Notes under the pieces: generated by a model
The model's database searches: none
Told to the model about the DNA's origin: nothing
Seen by the model: the letters and a program-made list of their open reading frames with translations, nothing else
In this document: positions 1 to 8,635 of the stretch, piece by piece
Layout: every line of letters begins with the position of its first letter
Numbering within the stretch: the first letter of the stretch is position 1
Translations under genes and position numbers: made by a program
Assembly (NCBI RefSeq): GCF_029846115.1
Contig: NZ_JARVZZ010000001.1
Coordinates: forward strand, 3,224,001 to 3,288,000
DNA from: Serratia marcescens
GTDB lineage: Bacteria; Pseudomonadota; Gammaproteobacteria; Enterobacterales; Enterobacteriaceae
Direction of reading: 5' to 3'
DNA length: 64,000 nt

Positions 1-920
1 GGGCGCTCGAGCGCCTCGCCGGTCAGGGTCACCACGCGCTCAATCAGCGGTTCGCCGTCGACGATCGCTCGTTTGATGGCGAAGGCGGTGCCGACGTTTT
101 GCATCAATACGCCGATAGCAGAGGAGTGCTTGCCGTGCGGCACTTCCTTGCCGGTGAGGATCTTGGTCAGCTGCTTGGCGCCGCCGGACGGGTATTTGGT
201 GGGGATAACGCGCAGCCCAATGCCGGACTGGCCGCGCAGCGCCTGTTTCAGCGCCGCGATCGCTTCCGGTTTGTTGTCTTCGATGCCGATCAGCGTGACC
301 TTGGGCTGCAGAATGTGTTGCAGGATCTGCGTGCCTTCAATGATCTGGTCGGCATGTTCCTGCATCAGGCGATCGTCGGCGGTGATGTAAGGCTCGCACT
401 CGGCGGCGTTGAGGATCAGCGTTTCCACGCCGCTCATGCCGCCCTGCAGCTTGCTGGCGGTCGGGAAACCGGCGCCGCCCAGACCGGCGATGCCGGCCTG
501 ATGAATACGTTGAACCAGCTCCGCGGCGGGCGCTTGACGGTAGTCCGCCACCGGGTCGCGCTCGCACCCGCGGTCTTCCCCGTCCGCCTCGATAATCACG
601 CACAGTTCCGTCAGCCCGGAAGGGTGAGCGGTGATGTGCGGCGTGATGGCGCTGACGGTGCCCGAGGTCGGGGCGTGTACCGGCACGGTGCGGCCACGGC
701 CGACGGTCAGCGGCTGGCCTTTCAACACCCGATCGCCGGCGTTGACGCACAGCTCGCCTTCCGGCCCCAGATGCTGCTGCAGCGGAATGATAAAGGTCTT
801 GGGCAGGGGAGCGACACGCAGCGGCGCACCGCTGGACTGCGTTTTCATTTCCGGTGGATGGATCCCGCCGTCGAAATCCCAGATCCGGTCTTTTTTAAAG
901 GCGGCGAACAGATTAAGCAT
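1..920 (-). CDS. rsxC: Electron transport complex subunit RsxC (RnfC), N-terminal part
   Basis: Membrane-associated subunit of the Rsx/Rnf electron transport complex. In E. coli this complex keeps SoxR reduced; in other bacteria it couples NADH and ferredoxin redox to ion flow. About 306 residues are visible from [19 protein letters not shown] onward. They include the glycine-rich [15 protein letters not shown] segment typical of the flavin/NADH-binding fold and the [13 protein letters not shown] motif. The ATG at 920-918 overlaps the last eight bases of rsxB, which implies translational coupling. The C-terminal part, with the 4Fe-4S motifs and the usual alanine/lysine-rich tail, lies outside the window, so the gene is cut by the edge and not broken. 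Confidence 0.95.
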   Translation of the reverse strand, partial: MLNLFAAFKKDRIWDFDGGIHPPEMKTQSSGAPLRVAPLPKTFIIPLQQHLGPEGELCVNAGDRVLKGQPLTVGRGRTVPVHAPTSGTVSAITPHITAHPSGLTELCVIIEADGEDRGCERDPVADYRQAPAAELVQRIHQAGIAGLGGAGFPTASKLQGGMSGVETLILNAAECEPYITADDRLMQEHADQIIEGTQILQHILQPKVTLIGIEDNKPEAIAALKQALRGQSGIGLRVIPTKYPSGGAKQLTKILTGKEVPHGKHSSAIGVLMQNVGTAFAIKRAIVDGEPLIERVVTLTGEALER

Positions 921-1485
921 GTTGCTCCACGTGGATCACTTGCACCGGGATCGTCTTCATGTCCCACTTCCAGTTGGCAGTGGTGGTGGCGACCGGTCTC
1001 ATTTCAATACAGTCGGTAGGGCAAGGGGCGACGCACAGATCGCAGCCGGTACAGAGATCGGTAATGACGGTGTGCATGGCGCGGGTGGCGCCGACGATGG
1101 CGTCCACCGGGCAGGCCTGAATGCACTTGGTGCAGCCGATGCAGTTGGCCTCGTCGATATAGGCCACTTTACGCTCCGGCTCGGCGGCGGCTTCGCTGCC
1201 CAGCGGCTGCGGCTCGACGTTGAGCAGCTCCGCCAGCTTCAGCATCACCTGTTCGCCGCCCGGCGCGCATTTGTTGATCATCTCGCCGTTGGCCACCGCC
1301 TCGGCGTAGGGGCGGCAACCGGGGTAGCCGCACTGGCCGCACTGGCTCTGCGGCAGGATCGCATCGACCTGCTCGGCAACCGGATCCTCTTCCACCTCAA
1401 AACGGCGCGCGGCGTAGCCCAGCACCAGTCCGAACAGCAGTCCGAGCGCGCTTAAAGCCGCGATAGCTATCCACAACGCAGTCAT
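913..1485 (-). CDS. rsxB: Electron transport complex subunit RsxB (RnfB), iron-sulfur protein
   Basis: Iron-sulfur subunit of the Rsx/Rnf membrane complex, 190 residues, the usual length. An N-terminal membrane helix (about residues 5-25) is followed by a CGQCGYPGC cluster typical of the Fe-S binding domain. Two ferredoxin-type 4Fe-4S motifs follow, [12 protein letters not shown] and [12 protein letters not shown]. It lies between rsxA (one-base overlap at 1485) and rsxC (eight-base overlap), in the enterobacterial order rsxABC. All cluster cysteines I expect are present. Assignment is firm from sequence and synteny. Confidence 0.97.
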   Translation of the reverse strand: MTALWIAIAALSALGLLFGLVLGYAARRFEVEEDPVAEQVDAILPQSQCGQCGYPGCRPYAEAVANGEMINKCAPGGEQVMLKLAELLNVEPQPLGSEAAAEPERKVAYIDEANCIGCTKCIQACPVDAIVGATRAMHTVITDLCTGCDLCVAPCPTDCIEMRPVATTTANWKWDMKTIPVQVIHVEQHA

Positions 1486-2066
1486 TAGAATTTCACCAGC
1501 CCGGTAAAGCCCATAAAGGCCAGCGACATCAGCCCGGCGGTGATCAGCGCGATCGAGGAGCCGCGGAACGGCGCCGGCACGTCGGCGACCGCCAGACGTT
1601 CGCGAATGGCGGCGAACAGCACCATGACCAGCGAGAAACCGGCGGCGGCGCTGAAGCCGTAAACGGCGGACTGCAGGAAGTTGTAGCCGAGGTTGACGTT
1701 AAGCAACGCCACGCCAAGCACCGCGCAGTTGGTGGTGATCAGCGGCAGGAAGATCCCCAGCAGGCGGTAGAGCGCCGGGCTGGTTTTGCGCACCACCATC
1801 TCGGTGAACTGCACGACGACGGCGATCACCAGAATGAAGGAGAGCGTGCGCAGATACACCAGATCCAACGGAACCAGAATAAAGGTGTTGATCACCCAGG
1901 CGCTGACGGAGGCCAGCGTCATGACGAAGGTAGTGGCCATTCCCATGCCGATGGCGCTTTCCAGCTTCTTGGAAACGCCGAGGAACGGGCACAGGCCAAG
2001 AAACTTCACCAGAACGAAGTTGTTCACCAGTACGGTGCCGACAAACAGGAGCAGGTATTCGGTCAT
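1485..2066 (-). CDS. rsxA: Electron transport complex subunit RsxA (RnfA)
   Basis: Integral membrane subunit of the Rsx/Rnf complex, 193 residues with about six hydrophobic helices. The N-terminus [20 protein letters not shown] and the segment [19 protein letters not shown] are characteristic of RnfA/RnfE. It is the first gene of the rsxABC run visible here and overlaps rsxB by one base. The start at 2066 is the natural one, since it begins directly with the first membrane helix. Confidence 0.97.
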   Translation of the reverse strand: MTEYLLLFVGTVLVNNFVLVKFLGLCPFLGVSKKLESAIGMGMATTFVMTLASVSAWVINTFILVPLDLVYLRTLSFILVIAVVVQFTEMVVRKTSPALYRLLGIFLPLITTNCAVLGVALLNVNLGYNFLQSAVYGFSAAAGFSLVMVLFAAIRERLAVADVPAPFRGSSIALITAGLMSLAFMGFTGLVKF

Positions 2067-2201
2067 TGCGATGCCTAAAAAAATAAAAGCCGCCTATTAT
2101 CGGGAATCGGCGGCCGGACGACAACATATGAATCGCAGGGGTATTGCCTTTTTTGGCGAAAATTTACACAAATCACCCGATAAAACGTGCTGCAATCGCT
2201 T

Positions 2202-2642
2202 TTAACGTTCGGTAAAGGTGCCTTTGACCCGCTGCGAGCGCTTGATGTAAGGCACCAGCAGCGCCGCCATCAGCAGCGGCCAGCCAAGGCTGCGCACCGC
2301 CACTTCATCCGGCACCGGCGCGAAGGCAAAGGCTTTCACCGCCAGGATCACCGTGATCAACAGCCACAGCAAGAACAGCTTGGGGAAGCGCAGCGACCGC
2401 CGGCAAAACAAAAGCACCAGCCACAGGGTAAAGCACCACATCAAGAGCGTGGTCAGCACCGAAAAATACCATTGCAGGGTAAACGCCTGGGCGTTGGTCA
2501 GCAGGTAGTCGCGCGACTCGGGCATAAAGATCGCCATGGCGTACAGGAGCAGCATCAAACTGGCGCTGAGCAAGGTGACGATCAGATAGGCCAGCGGGGC
2601 CAGCAACCAACCGCCGATACGAGAGTATTCAGCTTGAGACAT
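2202..2642 (-). CDS. ydgK: DUF2569 membrane protein YdgK
   Basis: Small inner-membrane protein of 146 residues with four hydrophobic segments. It has the opening typical of DUF2569 proteins, a short polar N-terminus followed by IGGWLLAPLAYLI. In E. coli ydgK sits immediately upstream of rsxA in the same orientation, and the order is the same here. The function is not known. The gap to rsxA is 135 bases, so rsxA may have its own promoter. I did not find the small regulator gene cnu (ydgT), which lies upstream of ydgK in E. coli, in the 232 bases before ydgJ. Confidence 0.85.
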   Translation of the reverse strand: MSQAEYSRIGGWLLAPLAYLIVTLLSASLMLLLYAMAIFMPESRDYLLTNAQAFTLQWYFSVLTTLLMWCFTLWLVLLFCRRSLRFPKLFLLWLLITVILAVKAFAFAPVPDEVAVRSLGWPLLMAALLVPYIKRSQRVKGTFTER

Positions 2643-2874
2643 AAAGGCTTCCTGATTGAAACGGGGATCACAGGCGGCATAGCTTAGCGGGTAATACCGG
2701 CTTCGTCATCTCTATCAACCGGATAGCTCGGCATCGCGGCGCGTGGCAGCACGTTTAGTCACTCGACGCCGTATCGAGCCCGCTTCAAGTTAACATCTCA
2801 TTTACTTCTTGTTCCATCCGGCCGCATGGTGTCAAATCGAAAGGGTCTGTCGTGAGCCTGCAAGAGGAAATCCC

Positions 2875-3915
2875 ATGGCTGAGAAAATTCGTGTCGGGCT
2901 GGTCGGTTACGGCTACGCCGGCAAAACCTTTCATGCGCCGCTGATCGCCGGTACGCCGGGGCTGGAGTTGGCCGCCGTCGCCAGCAGCGATGCCGGCAAA
3001 GTGCACGCCGACTGGCCGTCGATGGCGGTGGTGGGCGATGCGCAGGCGCTGTTCGCCGATCCGACCCTCGATCTGATCGTGATTCCTACCCCCAACGATA
3101 CCCATTTCCCGCTGGCGCAGCAGGCGCTGGCTGCGGGCAAACACGTGGTGGTGGATAAACCGTTTACCGTGACATTGTCACAAGCGCAGGCGCTGCAACA
3201 GCAGGCGCAGCAGAGCGGTTTGCTGCTGTCGGTATTCCACAACCGCCGCTGGGACAGTGACTTCCTTACCCTGAAAGCGCTGCTGAATGAGGGCGCGCTG
3301 GGCGAGGTGGTCTATTTCGAGTCGCATTTCGATCGCTACCGGCCGCAGGTGCGCCAGCGCTGGCGCGAACAAGGCGGCGTCGGCAGCGGTATCTGGTTCG
3401 ATTTGGGGCCGCATTTGCTCGATCAGGCGCTGCAACTCTTCGGCAAGCCCGACCGCCTGTTCGTCGATCTGGGGGAACTGCGGCCGGGGGCGCAAGCGGT
3501 GGATTATGTCCACGCGCTGCTGAGCTATGGCGATCGCCGCGTGGTACTGCACGCCAGCATGCTGGTAGCGGCAGAGAGCCCGCGCTACGTGGTGCACGGC
3601 ACCCGCGGCAGCTATATTAAATACGGCCTGGACCCGCAGGAAGACCGGCTGAAGGCCGGTGAGCGTCTGCCTCAGGCCGACTGGGGTTATGACATGCGCG
3701 ACGGCGTGGTGACGCTGTCACGTGGCGATCTGCTGGCGGAGCAACCGCTGCTCAATATTCCCGGCAATTACCCGGCTTATTACGCCGCGGTGCGCGACGC
3801 CATCGCCGGCTTAGGCGAAAACCCTGTGCCGGCCGCCGACGCCATCGCGGTAATGGCATTGATCGAACTGGGGCTGGAATCGGCCCGGCTGCAGCAGGCG
3901 CTGCCGGTGGTCTGA
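2875..3915 (+). CDS. ydgJ: Gfo/Idh/MocA-family oxidoreductase YdgJ
   Basis: NAD(P)-dependent sugar-type oxidoreductase of 346 residues. The N-terminal Rossmann fold is shown by IRVGLVGYGYAGKTFHAPLI and the family motif GKHVVVDKPF lies near residue 95. I place the start at 2875: an upstream GAGGAAA is well spaced there and the protein then begins MAEKIRVGL. A longer reading from 2809 adds residues without a family counterpart. YdgJ is next to ydgK and rsx in E. coli, so synteny supports the name. The substrate is unknown. Transcription probably ends at the hairpin that follows. Confidence 0.88.
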   Translation: MAEKIRVGLVGYGYAGKTFHAPLIAGTPGLELAAVASSDAGKVHADWPSMAVVGDAQALFADPTLDLIVIPTPNDTHFPLAQQALAAGKHVVVDKPFTVTLSQAQALQQQAQQSGLLLSVFHNRRWDSDFLTLKALLNEGALGEVVYFESHFDRYRPQVRQRWREQGGVGSGIWFDLGPHLLDQALQLFGKPDRLFVDLGELRPGAQAVDYVHALLSYGDRRVVLHASMLVAAESPRYVVHGTRGSYIKYGLDPQEDRLKAGERLPQADWGYDMRDGVVTLSRGDLLAEQPLLNIPGNYPAYYAAVRDAIAGLGENPVPAADAIAVMALIELGLESARLQQALPVV

Positions 3916-3933
3916 TCCCGTTCATTTTTCTAT

Positions 3934-3958
3934 GCCCGGCGCCACGTCGGGCCTTTTT
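3934..3958 (+). terminator. Rho-independent terminator after ydgJ
   Basis: GCCCG pairs with CGGGC across a nine-base loop, followed by C and five T. It lies 19 bases after the ydgJ stop and before the YfeH-like gene. Confidence 0.7.
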
Positions 3959-3987
3959 ACGACTTTACGTGCAAGGAAATCCGTTTC

Positions 3988-4992
3988 ATGTCCTGGTTGC
4001 AGCGTTTGCGCATTGATAAATTTTTGCTGGTCCTGATTTTGGTGGTGATCGTCGCCTCGCTGTTCCCCTGCGAAGGCATCTGGAAAACCTTCTTTGAGCA
4101 CCTGACCACCGCCGCCATCGCGCTGCTGTTCTTTATGCACGGCGCCAAGCTGTCGCGCGAGGCGATCGTCGCCGGCATGAGCCACTGGAAGCTGCATCTG
4201 CTGGTGTTCCTCAGCACCTTTGCGCTGTTCCCGCTGCTCGGCCTGGCGATGAACCTGCTGGTGCCGGGCATCATGACGCCGACGGTCTATCTCGGTTTCC
4301 TCTATCTGTGCGCGCTGCCGGCCACGGTGCAATCGGCCATCGCCTTTACCTCGGCGGCGGGCGGCAACGTGGCGGCGGCGATCTGCAGCGCCTCGGCGTC
4401 GAGCATTCTTGGCGTGTTCCTGTCGCCGCTGCTGGTGGGCGCGTTGATGCATACCCAGGGCGGCAATACCGACGTGCTGCACGCCATCGGTTCGATCATT
4501 CTGCAATTGATGGTGCCATTTGTGGTCGGTCACCTGGCGCGGCCATTGATCGGCAAGTGGATCGACCGCCATCGCAAACTGATCAACCTGACCGACCGTT
4601 CGTCGATCTTGCTGGTGGTGTATACCGCGTTCAGCGCGGCGGTGGTGGAAGGCATTTGGCATCGCATCGACGGCTGGTCGCTGCTGACCATCCTGGTGAT
4701 GTCGCTGGTGCTGCTGACGGTGGTGCTGGTGATCAACACCTACGCGGCGCGCTGGCTGGGCTTCAACACCGCCGATGAGATCACCATCGTTTTCTGCGGC
4801 TCGAAAAAGAGTCTGGCGAACGGCATCCCGATGGCCAACGTGCTGTTCCCGGCCGCGGCGGTGGGCGCCATGGTGCTGCCGCTGATGATTTTCCACCAGG
4901 TGCAGCTGATGGTATGCGCGGTGCTGGCGCAGCGCTATGCGCGTAAAACCGCCAAACAGCGGGCCGAGGCGGAGGCGCTGGTGGCTAAATAG
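3988..4992 (+). CDS. Bile acid:sodium symporter family transporter (YfeH-like)
   Basis: Inner-membrane transporter of 334 residues with about nine to ten hydrophobic helices. It belongs to the SBF-like group (YfeH/Rch1 type) of the bile acid:sodium symporter superfamily. Features include FFMHGAKLSREAI in the N-terminal half, the CALPATVQSAIAFTSAAGGN segment, and the conserved CGSKKSLANGIPMA near the C-terminus. The start at 3988 opens directly into the first helix. It has its own unit after the ydgJ terminator and converges on the next gene. The substrate cannot be read from the sequence. Confidence 0.85.
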   Translation: MSWLQRLRIDKFLLVLILVVIVASLFPCEGIWKTFFEHLTTAAIALLFFMHGAKLSREAIVAGMSHWKLHLLVFLSTFALFPLLGLAMNLLVPGIMTPTVYLGFLYLCALPATVQSAIAFTSAAGGNVAAAICSASASSILGVFLSPLLVGALMHTQGGNTDVLHAIGSIILQLMVPFVVGHLARPLIGKWIDRHRKLINLTDRSSILLVVYTAFSAAVVEGIWHRIDGWSLLTILVMSLVLLTVVLVINTYAARWLGFNTADEITIVFCGSKKSLANGIPMANVLFPAAAVGAMVLPLMIFHQVQLMVCAVLAQRYARKTAKQRAEAEALVAK

Positions 4993-4996
4993 GCCG

Positions 4997-5542
4997 CTAA
5001 CCGCAGCTCAGTGCGTCGAGCAGAAAGTTGGCGCGCTCGTCGGGTGAGGCGCGCGGCAGTTCCTGCAGCCGATAGCCCGATCGTCGGTAGACGGCCAGCA
5101 TCGCTTGGTAGGTCTGCTCGGCTTCGGCGAAAGACTGTTTTCTCTCGCTGTCCTGCGCGTAGATCGCTTGCCAGGGTGGGGCGATGAACACGGTATCGGC
5201 ATAGCGAAAAGCGTCGATCGCCGCCGCTAAGGGGGCGGGGATCGGCAACCCGCACAGCGTCAGGTAACCGGCGATATCCGGCAAGCCGCGATCGAAGAAC
5301 CAACATGTTTCGCCCATCGCCTCACGCCATGAACGCAGTTCCCAATCGAGCATCCGCTCGGCGAAAGCCTGGCGATCGCCCCACGGCAGCGCGTTGCCCC
5401 CAATACTCATCTGGTCCTGAATAATCGCCCGGCCCGCCTCCTGCGAATGCGGGTAACCACGGCGATGAAGAACGTCAATGAGCGTGCTTTTGCCCGAACC
5501 CGGGCCGCCGGTCAGCACGATGCGGCGTAGTTTGTCAGACAT
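4997..5542 (-). CDS. Small P-loop NTPase (AAA family)
   Basis: Soluble 181-residue protein with a clear Walker A motif, LTGGPGSGKSTLI, at residues 10-22. A later FDRGLPDIAGYL segment probably carries Walker B or metal-binding residues, as in nucleotide-kinase-like AAA_28 proteins. No other domain is present. It ends four bases from the YfeH-like gene (convergent) and has a modest Shine-Dalgarno sequence upstream of 5542. The family includes poorly characterised ATPases and kinases; I cannot name a substrate. Confidence 0.75.
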   Translation of the reverse strand: MSDKLRRIVLTGGPGSGKSTLIDVLHRRGYPHSQEAGRAIIQDQMSIGGNALPWGDRQAFAERMLDWELRSWREAMGETCWFFDRGLPDIAGYLTLCGLPIPAPLAAAIDAFRYADTVFIAPPWQAIYAQDSERKQSFAEAEQTYQAMLAVYRRSGYRLQELPRASPDERANFLLDALSCG

Positions 5543-5625
5543 ACGGAATTCCTCTCTTGCAGCAGAGCTATGGGTGAAAACAGCGATAAAGACGAGCAGG
5601 CGGAAGAAAACGGGGGGATGAGAAG

Positions 5626-5645
5626 AAGGCGCCGTTTGGCGCCTT
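5626..5645 (-). terminator. Terminator hairpin after add
   Basis: Perfect eight-base stem, AAGGCGCC and GGCGCCTT, with a four-base loop, just downstream of the add stop codon. On the minus strand it runs into a pyrimidine-rich stretch. Confidence 0.6.
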
Positions 5646-5653
5646 GGGGAGAC

Positions 5654-6652
5654 TTAGCCCTGAACTTTGGTGCGCAGCGCCTGTTTTTCCTGTTCGCTGA
5701 GGAAAGCCAGCTTCAGGCCGTTTTCCTGCGCGGTGCGGATTTCCTCCGGCGTCAGCCCGGCCTGCGGCGCGGCGACGCGATATTCGTGCTCGATCTCGAT
5801 GCCCTGAACCGCCGGATCGTCGGTGTTGATCGATGCCAGCACGCCGTGGCGCAGGAAGGTGGCCAGCGGATGCTGCGCCAGTGACGGCACGGTGCTAGTC
5901 TGGATGTTGGAGGTCAGGCAGGACTCGATGCCGATGCCGTGTTCCGCCAGGAAGTCCATCAGCGCCGGATCTTCGACCGCTTTCACTCCGTGGCCGATAC
6001 GCTCGGCGCCCAGCTCGCGGATCGCCTGCCAGATGCTTTCCGGGCCGGCGGCTTCGCCCGCGTGCACGGTGATGCGCAGACCGGCATCGCGTGCGCGGTT
6101 GAAGTGGTTGAGGAACAGGCTGCCGGGGAAGCCCAGCTCATCGCCCGCCAAATCCAGCGCGGTAATGCCGTCGCGGTGCGCCAGCAACCCTTCCAATTCT
6201 TGCAGGCAGGCGGCCTCGCCAAAGGTGCGGCTCATGATGCCGATCAGGCGAATGTCGATGTTGCGATCGCGGCAGCCCGAACGGATCCCGTCGATCACCG
6301 CTTCCACCACGCCGGCGACCGGCAGCTGATGCTTCATCGCCATGTAGTAAGGGGAAAAACGCAGTTCGGCGTAGTGCAGACCGGCGTTGGCGGCGTCTTC
6401 GACGTTTTCGTAAGCCACCCGGCGGCAGGCGTCCAAATCGCCCAGCACCGCTACGCCCCAGTCCAGTTTCTGCAGGAAGCTGACCAGATCCGGTTCGGCG
6501 TGGGTGATCTGCACGTGCGGGCGCAGGCTCTCCAAATCGTTGGCCGGCAGGGCGAGGTTGAACTGACGACCGAGGTCGAGAATGGTCTGCGCGCGGATAT
6601 TGCCGTCGAGATGGCGGTGAATGTCGGTAAGCGGTAGGCGGGGATCGATCAT
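5654..6652 (-). CDS. add: Adenosine deaminase
   Basis: Hydrolyses adenosine and deoxyadenosine to inosine and deoxyinosine plus ammonia in the cytoplasm (purine salvage). About 332 residues, as in E. coli Add. The zinc and catalytic motifs are present: [10 protein letters not shown] near the N-terminus, the [13 protein letters not shown] segment, RIGHGVKA, and INTDDP near the C-terminus. I place the start at the ATG at 6652, where the family begins (MID...LPLTDIHRH). A GTG nine bases upstream is possible. The upstream gene is a DeoR-type regulator in the same direction, separated by a gap holding a terminator-like hairpin, a CRP-like site and a promoter. Confidence 0.96.
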   Translation of the reverse strand: MIDPRLPLTDIHRHLDGNIRAQTILDLGRQFNLALPANDLESLRPHVQITHAEPDLVSFLQKLDWGVAVLGDLDACRRVAYENVEDAANAGLHYAELRFSPYYMAMKHQLPVAGVVEAVIDGIRSGCRDRNIDIRLIGIMSRTFGEAACLQELEGLLAHRDGITALDLAGDELGFPGSLFLNHFNRARDAGLRITVHAGEAAGPESIWQAIRELGAERIGHGVKAVEDPALMDFLAEHGIGIESCLTSNIQTSTVPSLAQHPLATFLRHGVLASINTDDPAVQGIEIEHEYRVAAPQAGLTPEEIRTAQENGLKLAFLSEQEKQALRTKVQG

Positions 6653-6692
6653 GCTGGGCACTCGCTAATTTATCGTAGGTAAAGTGCAGAAC

Positions 6693-6754
6693 AGTATAAA
6701 AACAAATGAATGAAACTTGCCATCTCGTTGCACAAAAAGGTGACTTAAATCACA
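6693..6754 (-). promoter_or_regulatory. Putative CRP-dependent promoter of add
   Basis: GGTGA-N6-TCACA at 6739-6754 matches the CRP consensus at nine of ten core positions. On the minus strand a -10-like TATACT lies at 6698-6693. This puts the CRP centre about 60 bases upstream of the expected start, the class I position. No good -35 is seen, which fits activator dependence. Assigned by eye. Confidence 0.45.
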
Positions 6755-6755
6755 A

Positions 6756-6779
6756 ATAATGCGAGGTGTATCGCATTAT
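6756..6779 (-). terminator. Hairpin after the DeoR-type regulator
   Basis: ATAATGCGA and TCGCATTAT pair around a six-base loop, ten bases beyond the regulator's stop codon, followed on the minus strand by TTGTG. It probably ends regulator transcription before add. Confidence 0.5.
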
Positions 6780-6788
6780 CGTCGTGAA

Positions 6789-7544
6789 TCAGGCTTTCAA
6801 CACGCTGACGCCCGCCTGCTGAAACGGCGCAAGCAGCGCATCGTCGGTGGCGCGTTCAACGATGATGGTATGCGCCAGCGTAATGTCACCGATCGCATAC
6901 TGCGAGGCGGCGTTAAGCTTGGCGGCTGAAGCCAACACCACGGTTTCCGCCGCGCGGGCCGCCAGCGCCCGCTTGATGTAGGCCTCTTCCAGATCGCCGG
7001 TGCTCAGCCCCGCAGTGGGGTGTACCCCGGTCACGCCCATAAAATAGATATCGGCGCGAATATGCGACATTGCTTCCACCGCGGCGGCACCAACGCTGAC
7101 GATCGAATGCTTGTACAGTCGGCCGCCGATCAGGATCACCTCGACCGTGGGGTGATCGACCAGGCCCACGGCGACGCTGGGGCTGTGGGTGACGATAGTG
7201 GCATTCAGATTGGGCGGCAGCTGCCTGACCAGTTCTGCAGAGGTGGTGCCACCGTCGATGATCGCTACCTGGCCGGGGGCGATCATCGACGCTGCGGCTT
7301 TGGCGATCGCGCGTTTGGCGCCGGATTCCAACTGATTGCGCTCGGCGAAGCTGGCAATGGCAGAGGAAACCGGCAGGGCGCCGCCATGTACCCGTTGCAG
7401 CAACCCCTCGGCGTCCAGTTCGCGCAGATCGCGCCGGACAGTATCTTCCGACAACCCAAACATTTCGCTGAGCTGCTTGGCCAACACCTGGCCGTCCTGG
7501 GCCAGTTTTTCCAGGATGATTTTCTTGCGCTGGCTGGTCAACAT
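6789..7544 (-). CDS. DeoR-family transcriptional regulator
   Basis: Sugar- or nucleoside-responsive repressor with the standard DeoR layout. An N-terminal helix-turn-helix (about residues 1-58, MLTSQRKKIILEKLAQDG... with FGLSEDTVRRDLREL) precedes a sugar-phosphate sensing domain containing IDGGTTSAELVRQLP and a later ILIGGRLY segment. An AGAGG lies nine bases before the ATG at 7544, which I prefer. ATGs at 7550 and 7574 are alternatives. The gene precedes add on the same strand and diverges from the Nudix operon by under 100 bases, so it may control either. The effector is unknown. Confidence 0.85.
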   Translation of the reverse strand: MLTSQRKKIILEKLAQDGQVLAKQLSEMFGLSEDTVRRDLRELDAEGLLQRVHGGALPVSSAIASFAERNQLESGAKRAIAKAAASMIAPGQVAIIDGGTTSAELVRQLPPNLNATIVTHSPSVAVGLVDHPTVEVILIGGRLYKHSIVSVGAAAVEAMSHIRADIYFMGVTGVHPTAGLSTGDLEEAYIKRALAARAAETVVLASAAKLNAASQYAIGDITLAHTIIVERATDDALLAPFQQAGVSVLKA

Positions 7545-7641
7545 GGCCATTTTCCTCTCAAATTTGCTTTGCACGAAATATCTTGATCATACACGAAATT
7601 GCACGATAGTATCAATTTCCTTCCTAAGGCGGAGTAAACCG

Positions 7642-8238
7642 ATGATAGCCACCAAAGACAGGATTCGCATTGTCGAAACCCGGGTGTTGTCCGATGACTG
7701 GTACCTGCTGAAAAAAACCACCTTTGACTTTTTGCGGCGCGACGGCGTTTGGCAGCGACAGAGCCGTGAGACTTACGATCGTGGCGACGGCGCGGTAATT
7801 TTGCTGTTCAACCGGCAGGCGCAAACGGTGGTCCTGACGCGCCAGTTCCGCTTTCCGGTGTTCGTCAACGGCCATGACGGCATGTTGATTGAGGCCGCCG
7901 CCGGCTTGCTGGACAACGCGTCGCCGGAGGCGCGCATCCGCGCCGAAGCGGAAGAGGAAACCGGCTATTTCGTGCAGAACGTGGAGAAGGTGTTCGAAGC
8001 CTATATGAGTCCCGGCTCGGTCACCGAGAAGCTGCACTTTTTCGTCGGTGAATATCAGGCGGGCGACCGCATCAACGAGGGCGGCGGAGTGGCGGCGGAG
8101 GGGGAAGATCTGGAGGTGCTCGAGCTGCCGCTGGCGCAAGCCCTGCAGGCGGTTCGCCAGGGCACGATCGTTGACGCCAAGACCATCATGCTGCTGCAGT
8201 TTGTCGCCTTGAACCGGATCTTGGAGGAAGAACGATGA
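7642..8238 (+). CDS. nudK: Nudix hydrolase, NudK-like (GDP-mannose pyrophosphatase family)
   Basis: Protein of 198 residues that resembles E. coli NudK, which cleaves GDP-mannose and related sugar nucleotides. The Nudix box is visible around residues 90-112: GLLDNASPEARIRAEAEEET, with the REXXEE core represented by RAEAEEETGY. FELYMSPG-type (FEAYMSPGSVTE) and GGGV segments after it are typical of NudK. The start at 7642 follows AAGGCGGAG; the longer reading upstream is not family-like. The last four bases overlap the next gene (ATGA), so the two are translationally coupled. The exact substrate is inferred from the family. Confidence 0.85.
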   Translation: MIATKDRIRIVETRVLSDDWYLLKKTTFDFLRRDGVWQRQSRETYDRGDGAVILLFNRQAQTVVLTRQFRFPVFVNGHDGMLIEAAAGLLDNASPEARIRAEAEEETGYFVQNVEKVFEAYMSPGSVTEKLHFFVGEYQAGDRINEGGGVAAEGEDLEVLELPLAQALQAVRQGTIVDAKTIMLLQFVALNRILEEER

Positions 8239-8603
8239 AAGCCCAACAAATCCTGATCGCCGGCCCCTATCGCAGCGGCACCGATGGCGATCCGCAGCGT
8301 ATCGCCGCCAATCTGGCGCGCCTGGAACGGGCGGCGCTGGCGGTTTACCAACGGGGGCACGTGCCGGTGATCGGCGAGTGGCTGGCGCTGCCTTTGGCGG
8401 CGGCGGCGGGTTCCACTCAGGTTGGCGATGCGGTGAGCGAGGCGTTTCTCTACCCGGTGGCCCACCGGTTGATTGCGCAGTGTCAGGCAGTGTATCGCAT
8501 CGAAGGGGCGTCTGCGGGGGCCGATAACGACGTGCGGCTGGCCAACGAATGGGGCCTGACGGTCTATCGCTGCCTGGAGGCGATCCCGCCTGTTCAGGGG
8601 TAA
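8235..8603 (+). CDS. Small nucleoside 2-deoxyribosyltransferase-like protein (DUF4406-type)
   Basis: Protein of 122 residues starting with ILIAGPYRSGTDGDP, the glycine-rich opening of the nucleoside 2-deoxyribosyltransferase-like fold (DUF4406 and relatives). A conserved-looking DNDVRLANEWG segment lies near the C-terminus. It overlaps the Nudix gene by four bases (ATGA), so both proteins are probably made together, and it runs convergent to malY. Pairing with a Nudix hydrolase suggests a role in nucleotide or sugar-nucleotide turnover, but the reaction is unknown. Confidence 0.6.
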   Translation: MKAQQILIAGPYRSGTDGDPQRIAANLARLERAALAVYQRGHVPVIGEWLALPLAAAAGSTQVGDAVSEAFLYPVAHRLIAQCQAVYRIEGASAGADNDVRLANEWGLTVYRCLEAIPPVQG

Positions 8604-8635
8604 TCGCGGGGCGGGCAGAGGCTCGCCCCCTCGCG

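Noticed and set aside
99..1019. Long plus-strand frames over the rsx genes and many similar ones elsewhere
   Set aside because: They are antisense shadows typical of GC-rich genes, with no family resemblance and lying opposite well-identified genes.
8604..8635. G/C-rich partial hairpin between the deoxyribosyltransferase-like gene and malY
   Set aside because: The stem is short and imperfect and no T tract follows on either strand.
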